This document shows, in pieces, positions 1 to 4,775 of a stretch of DNA of 6,335 bases. The translations under genes were made by a program, and so were the position numbers. This stretch comes from Methanobrevibacter_A sp964431035 (lineage in GTDB: Archaea; Methanobacteriota; Methanobacteria; Methanobacteriales; Methanobacteriaceae), in contig CAYSIF010000070.1 of the NCBI GenBank assembly GCA_964431035.1, positions 1 through 6,335 of the forward strand. Direction: 5' to 3'. The number at the start of each line of letters is the position of its first letter. Position 1 is the first letter of the stretch. Under the pieces are notes generated by a model. That model was given only the letters and a program-made list of their open reading frames with translations, had not been told where the DNA came from and made no database searches.

Positions 1-580
1 ATTTATAAAAATTGGAAAAAAGAATTTATACCAAAAGTTTGGTAACTAACTATAAGAGATTTTTCTATCATTAAAAAATTATAATACTATCATTAATTAA
101 TTATATGCATAAAAAAAATCTTGTTACAATCACACCAATAAAAACTCCAAATAATCCCCCTATTAGTAAGGATTGTTTGAGGGATTAGTAATACAAAAAG
201 TATTGATTAAAAAATAGAAGTATTGAATATAGTAAATAATAATTTATAGTTAATTTGTCTTAGTTGACCTGAAATTTGGAGGATACTCTCAAAAAATAAG
301 CACCATCCATTCATCCATTCAAATAATAAAAACATCCAAATACTTTATAATTAAACATTATTGAAGGATATTTTAGTATTTCTAAAAAAATAATAATAAA
401 ACAAGCATAAAATAGAGCAATATAAAAAAATAAACAACTAATTCTTAAAAAAACACACAATAATACAGAAAAAATAAGATACACAATAAAAAACAATATC
501 AAATCAAAAAAAAGAATAAAAAAAGAAAGATGGGAATAAAAATAATCCTCATCATCTAAAAAATAAAATATTTTAAATAT
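1..580. other. A+T-rich intergenic stretch without a convincing gene
   Basis: I see no credible protein-coding gene here. Short open frames on both strands lack a ribosome-binding site, and most are translations of A or T runs. Noticeable elements are a near-perfect 16-bp palindrome at 29-44 (TACCAAA, AG, TTTGGTA), a short direct repeat ATTAGTAA at 162-169 and 184-191, and a tandem ATCCATTC pair at 305-320. On the minus strand, 101-184 is an open frame without a start codon that reads like one membrane segment; it may be chance or a gene remnant. The part nearest gene 1 (about 503-580) is its probable transcript end. No tRNA or rRNA gene is visible. Confidence 0.6.
503..580 (-). terminator. 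T-rich termination zone downstream of gene 1
   Basis: Read on the minus strand just after the TAA stop of the large minus-strand gene, the sequence has a short A/T palindrome (AATATTT, A, AAATATT; plus positions 567-581, overlapping the stop). A run of six T follows, and further downstream come CTTTC plus a seven-T run and an eight-T run. Successive oligo-T tracts in the non-template strand are the usual signal for intrinsic termination by archaeal RNA polymerase, with or without a hairpin. In DNA this A/T-rich such tracts also occur by chance, so the exact 3' end is not determined. Confidence 0.45.
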
Positions 581-1246
581 TTAAGCTCTGTTAACTGTTA
601 AAGTTGTGCTTGTTTCTGCAGGATCATAGTGTGCTGGAACTGTGCTTCCTTTGAACTTAATGTCTGCAGTGTATTGACCTGGAGCTAATTCGATAGGCAT
701 GGTGATTTCACCATTGTAATCTGTTACGAAGTAACTGTAGGTTTTACTTGCACCACTACTTACACGAGTTAATGTAACTTCGATTGTACCAACAGGGTAA
801 CCAACTAATGGTTGACCAGCATTGTTAGTGAATTTAGCTGTGAAATTACCAACAGTACCATAAGTTCCAACATATGGGGAAGTAGTTATGATAACACTGG
901 TTTCGTTGGTAGGTTGTGTTCCGTTTTTAGTTACGCTAAATGGAGTAACAGGACTTTCACTTGCGTTGTAGGTTACGTTGGTGGAAGGGATTGTTACGCC
1001 TTCGAAGGTTGCGTATGCTGTGTATTCACCTGCACCAAGGTTAATTGGGAATTGGAATTCTCCATTGTAATCTGTGGTGGTTGTGTATACTTTGCTTGCT
1101 CCGTCACTTACACGAGTTAAGTTTAAGAGAATGTGCATACCAATAACAGGAGTACCGTCTTCAAGTGCTAATTTACCAACTAAGCTTTTACCTGCGCCTT
1201 CAGTTTCATTGAAAGGTTCAATAGTTAAAACAGTAGCATAAGTAGT
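581..1246 (-). repeat. Two tandem C-terminal modules of gene 1
   Basis: Residues 838-952 and 953-1058 are two copies of one module. Shared elements in order are a glycine-rich turn with PVIG/PLVG, the strand LTRVS-x-GASK-x-Y, TDYNGE, a PI-x-L strand, G-x-YTA, and a final F-x-G-x-T-x-P strand. Similarity is also visible in the DNA about 351 bp apart: CCATTGTAAT occurs at 711-720 and 1062-1071, and CACTTACACGAGTTAA (inside CCGTCACTTACACGAGTTAA) or its one-mismatch equivalent lies a little further along in each copy. An ancient tandem duplication of about 117 codons explains this. From about position 1190 down to the stop, codons favour C endings (AAC, TAC, TTC, ACC, ATC), unlike the A/T-ending codons of the central modules. 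Confidence 0.75.
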
Positions 1247-3757
1247 GTTAGTTACAGGTTCAGGACCTGGGGAAGTACCGTTAACATTAATACTAATTAA
1301 AATAGGATCAACATCTGCTGGGAAGTCAGCACTAGCTCCATTATATACGATACCTGCGTAGTATTCACCATCAGGTAATGTACCGAAGGATGCAGCGAAA
1401 GATCCATCTTCAGCAACATCAGCTGAAACAGTAGCAACAACACTAGTAGGATCTTCAGGATCTGTCATTATTGCAACTGCAACTTTTCCACCTGTAGTGT
1501 TAGTAACAGTACCTTCAACAGTTACAGGAGTGTTGTTGTAAGTAGTGATATTTTCTGCAATAATTTCACCTTCTTCTTTTTGAACAATAACAATAACTTG
1601 TACCTCGTTAGATACTTCGTTACCTTCAACAAAGAATGTGTATACAATAGGATCTTCATCAGCATTGTATGCTAAATCTGCTAAGTCAGCTACAGGAATA
1701 CTTGCAATACCATTAACAACAGGAATTGTGTAATCTTCTTCACCTGCATTAGGGTAGTAGGTTAAGTTTCCATTGTATGGTGCAATAGCACTACTGTTAC
1801 TTGCGAGAGTTAAATTAAATCCAATAACATCATCAGAACTTATAGTGTAAAATATAGGTTTAGTGACATTAGTATTTAAAATGTAAGATTGAACAGCATA
1901 AACCATTACAGGTAAATCTGCTTCAGCAGGCATGTATTCATCTTCTTCATCAACATAACTGAAAGTTACAACTTGAGGTTCATCATCAGCATCTAAACCT
2001 AAATCAGTTAAATTGAATTTTCCAACACCGTCAACTAAAGTTACTACGGTATCAATTGGTACATCATTAACACTAATACTTAAAGTAGTGTTTAATTTAA
2101 GAGTTTTAGCTTCTGCACCAGTTGCAGGTTTGTCTGTTAATGTTATAGTAACTACAGGTCCTTCTTGACCATAATTAAACTCAGCAGTAGCAGGATCTAC
2201 TGTTAATTTAGTTCCTTTTCTTATATATAAAGGAACATTAACACTACTAGCTTCGTAATTACCAGTAGGATCAACATAACTAAGACTTACATAGTAACCG
2301 TCTTCAACATCATCTGCATCAACAGTAACTAAATCTTCAGTATAATCAACTTCTAATGCTTTTACAGCATTACCATCTTCATCACGTAAAACAGCAGTAA
2401 TTGTACCATCAGCTACATCAATTCCAAGAGGAGTAGCTTCAGTTAAAACAGCAAACTCAATAGTTGCGTCTTCATCGTCAACAACATACACTGGATTAGG
2501 ATCAGCATCAATTTCTGTTTCAGCAGCTTCAACAGTGTAAGTTAAAGCTACACTATTAAATTCATAATTAGCTTTAGCAGCTGAAACTGTAACAAGATAA
2601 GTACCAACAGGTAATTCATCACCATCATCAATGGTCATTTCACCTTCAAATACTTCATCTTCAGCATCATAATCTAAAGCATCAATAACATAAGATACAC
2701 CAGTAGCTTGATTAATTGCTGTAACAATTACAGTAGGTAAGTCCAATGCCTCAAACTCTTCATCAAAAGCTACAGCTAAAGTTGATGGATCATCAAAAGC
2801 AGCTGTATCTTCATCTAATTCAGCAGCAAGAGTTACATTAATACCATTAACAAGTAAAATAGTTTCAGTATATGCATAAACAATAGTAGGATCAGTATCA
2901 TCATATAATTCTACTACTACATGATACGCACCAGCAGGTAAAGAAACAGGAGTGTCATCTTTATCTAATACTGTTTCTACATCATCTATTACAAATATAC
3001 CTTCTAAAAAGTCAATATCAGTTTCATCAATAGTATATTCACTATCATCCTCAACATTTGTAAATGTTACACTTATAGTTGCAGTTGCTGGGATTTCAGT
3101 TTCTGTATTTTCAATAACAGTACCATTATAACTTATGACATCTTCAAAATCGATTTCTTCTGGTTCATCAACTATTACAACTTCATATAATGAAACATAA
3201 GTAAATGGAACAAATAATGTAGTCTCTTCTCCAACTGTAGATACAATATTATTAGTCTCATCAATTGCATATGTTGCAGTTGCTGTAGCAGGAACAATAA
3301 TACCTAAGTAATATGTTTCTCCACTAGTTAAAGCTGTAGCACCATCAGTTATACTTAAAGTTCCTTTAAATACACCATCACCAGCATCAGTTAATGCAGT
3401 AGTATCATCAACTACAACACCTGGTATAGCACTTTCTTCATCATCACTAGAATAAACACTAGTATCAAATTTAATGCCATCAGATACAATAGGTGTAGCA
3501 TCAGGAACATAAGTTCCTTCATAAGATTTTGTGGATAATCCATCAGTCACAATTGTTACCTCAACAGCATTAGCTTCACTAGCCGCAGTATCTAAATCTG
3601 CAGTAGCTTGGGTAACATTTATATCGGATGCATCAGAGATTGTAATATCTGAGTTTCCACCATCGTAATCTGTCGCAGAAACTGCTCCGATTGCTCCGAT
3701 CATGAGGACCAATAAGATTAAAAATAAACTTAAACTTTTTAAGTTTTTCTTAAACAT
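581..3757 (-). CDS. Large secreted adhesin-like protein of Ig-like modules (complete)
   Basis: This is a complete 1058-residue gene for a probable cell-surface or secreted protein. Residues 1-28 are a Sec signal peptide: MFKK start, a hydrophobic core, then AVSA before TD. The rest divides by eye into about nine modules starting near residues 29, 190, 306, 419, 515, 622, 729, 838 and 953. Most end in a proline/glycine turn plus beta strand typical of Ig-like (Big/CNA-B-like) sandwiches: LPAGAYHVVV, LPVGTYLVTV, LPDGEYYAGI, LGAGEYTAYA, LAPGQYTADI. The first two thirds is strongly acidic, many N-X-S/T sequons are present, and there is no Cys or Trp. No C-terminal membrane segment or pseudomurein-binding repeat is visible, so the mode of attachment is unknown. 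The start is supported by GAGGTGA ten bases upstream and by the signal peptide following directly. The paralogue at 4776 is divergently oriented. An adhesion role is inferred from family style; the ligand is unknown. Confidence 0.88.
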   Translation of the reverse strand: MFKKNLKSLSLFLILLVLMIGAIGAVSATDYDGGNSDITISDASDINVTQATADLDTAASEANAVEVTIVTDGLSTKSYEGTYVPDATPIVSDGIKFDTSVYSSDDEESAIPGVVVDDTTALTDAGDGVFKGTLSITDGATALTSGETYYLGIIVPATATATYAIDETNNIVSTVGEETTLFVPFTYVSLYEVVIVDEPEEIDFEDVISYNGTVIENTETEIPATATISVTFTNVEDDSEYTIDETDIDFLEGIFVIDDVETVLDKDDTPVSLPAGAYHVVVELYDDTDPTIVYAYTETILLVNGINVTLAAELDEDTAAFDDPSTLAVAFDEEFEALDLPTVIVTAINQATGVSYVIDALDYDAEDEVFEGEMTIDDGDELPVGTYLVTVSAAKANYEFNSVALTYTVEAAETEIDADPNPVYVVDDEDATIEFAVLTEATPLGIDVADGTITAVLRDEDGNAVKALEVDYTEDLVTVDADDVEDGYYVSLSYVDPTGNYEASSVNVPLYIRKGTKLTVDPATAEFNYGQEGPVVTITLTDKPATGAEAKTLKLNTTLSISVNDVPIDTVVTLVDGVGKFNLTDLGLDADDEPQVVTFSYVDEEDEYMPAEADLPVMVYAVQSYILNTNVTKPIFYTISSDDVIGFNLTLASNSSAIAPYNGNLTYYPNAGEEDYTIPVVNGIASIPVADLADLAYNADEDPIVYTFFVEGNEVSNEVQVIVIVQKEEGEIIAENITTYNNTPVTVEGTVTNTTGGKVAVAIMTDPEDPTSVVATVSADVAEDGSFAASFGTLPDGEYYAGIVYNGASADFPADVDPILISINVNGTSPGPEPVTNTTYATVLTIEPFNETEGAGKSLVGKLALEDGTPVIGMHILLNLTRVSDGASKVYTTTTDYNGEFQFPINLGAGEYTAYATFEGVTIPSTNVTYNASESPVTPFSVTKNGTQPTNETSVIITTSPYVGTYGTVGNFTAKFTNNAGQPLVGYPVGTIEVTLTRVSSGASKTYSYFVTDYNGEITMPIELAPGQYTADIKFKGSTVPAHYDPAETSTTLTVNRA
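2490..2853 (-). repeat. 364-bp block identical to gene 2 (copy 1)
   Basis: This block, spanning codons about 302-423 of gene 1, is base-for-base identical in inverted orientation to 5683-6046 in gene 2. It encodes the third Ig-like module, from VNGINVT to about DADPNPV. Just outside it the two genes differ: CTT versus GTT at the upstream edge, and GTG/GTA, GAC/GAT and ATT/ATC synonymous differences beyond the downstream edge, followed by amino-acid changes. Such an island inside otherwise diverged paralogues indicates recent gene conversion or recombination. Confidence 0.95.
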
Positions 3758-3767
3758 TGTTTTCTTG

Positions 3768-3774
3768 TCACCTC
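3768..3774 (-). promoter_or_regulatory. Ribosome-binding site of gene 1
   Basis: GAGGTGA on the minus strand lies ten bases before the ATG at 3757. It complements the conserved 3' end of archaeal 16S rRNA (CACCUC core). It fixes the start of gene 1 and is identical in sequence and spacing to the site before gene 2. Confidence 0.85.
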
Positions 3775-3844
3775 AAAATTTTAAAAATTTCAATTTTTTT
3801 TGTTTATTTAATTGTTTTAGGTTTTTCTAGAAAAAAATAAAATA

Positions 3845-3853
3845 TTAAATAAA
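3845..3853 (-). promoter_or_regulatory. Weak candidate TATA element for gene 1
   Basis: TTTATTTAA on the minus strand lies about 87 bases before the start codon and would predict a leader of roughly 60-70 nt. It is only an approximate match to the archaeal TATA consensus, and the arm has several other A/T-rich candidates. The identical element occurs in the right arm at 4680-4688. It is listed because it is the best-placed candidate that both genes share. Confidence 0.2.
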
Positions 3854-4124
3854 CCCATATTTTTCCCAAAAAAAGGTTAAATAGACTTTTTTGGTGGTGT
3901 TTTATGTTTACCCTTTTTATAAAAAAATGTTGAAAAAAAAGATAAAATAAATATCCATTTAATGAAAAAATAAGTTTACTTTCATATTATATTTTCTTAT
4001 ATTTCAAAAATCTTTGATTTTTTCTATACAAAATAGTTCTTTTAAAAAAATTTTTTTAATAAACACATAGTAATCGTAATAAAACATATATGAAAAATTT
4101 TTCATATGTTTTTATTAAAAACAT

Positions 4125-4408
4125 ACCTCATAACTCCAACCTAACACAAAAATTATAATAAAAACAAAACCCTTAAAAATTTACTAGTAAAAAATAATTA
4201 AAAATATAAAATAAGTAACTAAAAACTTTCAAATGAACTAAAAACTAAAAATAAATTGGTAAATTTTGTAAATATCAGAAATATATCATATTAAGTCCAA
4301 AATAATAAAAAATCAACATTTTTGATAAAAGATTTTTTCATAAGTTTTATATAGTAATAATTATAATAAGTTAAATTAGCATAGTAGGGAAACTAATATT
4401 TTATTTTC
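4125..4408. other. Unique 284-bp spacer between the inverted arms
   Basis: This is the only part of the intergenic region that is not duplicated. It is A+T-rich, has no open frame with coding character, and encodes no transposase or recombinase, so the structure is not an insertion sequence. It is asymmetric: the strongest archaeal promoter-like sequence, TTTTATATA at 4345-4353, points right towards gene 2. Leftward reading gives only looser A/T matches, for example near 4201-4215 and 4150-4165. If the arms recombine, this segment inverts relative to both genes. Confidence 0.8.
4345..4353 (+). promoter_or_regulatory. Candidate TATA box in spacer, facing gene 2
   Basis: TTTTATATA closely matches the archaeal TATA consensus, with an A/G-containing stretch (CATAAG) immediately upstream where a BRE would lie. 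Initiation about 25 bases downstream, near 4375-4380, would give a leader of about 400 nt running through the whole right arm to gene 2. Against this, the arm carries several oligo-T tracts on the sense strand that could terminate such a transcript. It could instead drive a short non-coding RNA or be chance in A/T-rich DNA. Confidence 0.3.
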
Positions 4409-4679
4409 ATGTTTTTAATAAAAACATATGAAAAATTTTTCATATATGTTTTATTACGATTACTATGTGTTTATTAAAAAAATTTTTTTAAAAGAACTAT
4501 TTTGTATAGAAAAAATCAAAGATTTTTGAAATATAAGAAAATATAATATGAAAGTAAACTTATTTTTTCATTAAATGGATATTTATTTTATCTTTTTTTT
4601 CAACATTTTTTTATAAAAAGGGTAAACATAAAACACCACCAAAAAAGTCTATTTAACCTTTTTTTGGGAAAAATATGGG

Positions 4680-4688
4680 TTTATTTAA
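4680..4688 (+). promoter_or_regulatory. Weak candidate TATA element for gene 2
   Basis: TTTATTTAA lies about 87 bases before the gene 2 start, the mirror image of the candidate at 3845-3853. If real, it makes both genes transcribed from identical promoters regardless of spacer orientation. The match to consensus is poor and other A/T-rich candidates exist in the arm. Confidence 0.2.
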
Positions 4689-4758
4689 TATTTTATTTTT
4701 TTCTAGAAAAACCTAAAACAATTAAATAAACAAAAAAAATTGAAATTTTTAAAATTTT

Positions 4759-4765
4759 GAGGTGA
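4759..4765 (+). promoter_or_regulatory. Ribosome-binding site of gene 2
   Basis: GAGGTGA lies ten bases upstream of the ATG at 4776, complementary to the conserved 16S rRNA 3' end. It supports the chosen start and is identical to the gene 1 site. Confidence 0.85.
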
Positions 4766-4775
4766 CAAGAAAACA

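Larger units (their letters stand above)
3736..4124 (+). repeat. Left arm of 389-bp perfect inverted repeat
   Basis: Comparing this arm with the reverse complement of 4409-4797 position by position shows no mismatch or gap; paired positions sum to 8533. The arm contains the first 22 bases of gene 1, its ribosome-binding site and all of the adjacent 367 bp upstream. Identity stops abruptly inside codon 8 on one side and at the spacer on the other. Internal structure includes a 20-bp perfect palindrome at 4088-4107, a hairpin ATGTTTTT-ATT-AAAAACAT at 4106-4124 exactly at the inner edge, and a hairpin AAAAATC-TTT-GATTTTT at 4006-4022. Any promoter inside the arm is necessarily shared by both genes. 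Confidence 0.97.

Noticed and set aside
105..188. 27-codon plus-strand frame with an ATG
   Set aside because: There is no ribosome-binding site, the frame is very short, and it overlaps the equally open minus-strand frame.
305..320. Tandem ATCCATTC pair
   Set aside because: Two copies of an 8-bp word are too little to call a repeat array, and there is no CRISPR-like repeat-spacer pattern here or elsewhere.
311..502. 63-codon minus-strand open frame rich in Phe, Ile, Leu and Tyr
   Set aside because: It needs a TTG start with no ribosome-binding site, lies in the T-rich zone after gene 1, and its hydrophobic composition is what A-run-rich DNA gives when read on the opposite strand.
812..1120. 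102-codon plus-strand open frame
   Set aside because: It is antisense to the C-terminal modules of gene 1, has no ribosome-binding site, and its composition is atypical for this gene family. It is a shadow of the more C-rich codons there.
3758..4124. Riboswitch or structured leader in the arm
   Set aside because: The sequence is mostly A/T runs with simple hairpins; I recognise no known riboswitch core. The conservation between arms is a recent duplicate and does not show structure.
4409..4477. 22-codon open frame starting exactly at the right arm's inner edge (mirror copy 4056-4124 on the minus strand)
   Set aside because: The start is formed by the palindrome. Only the left copy has a GGAG-like sequence upstream, in the spacer. 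The length and A/T-run composition give no support for a real peptide.
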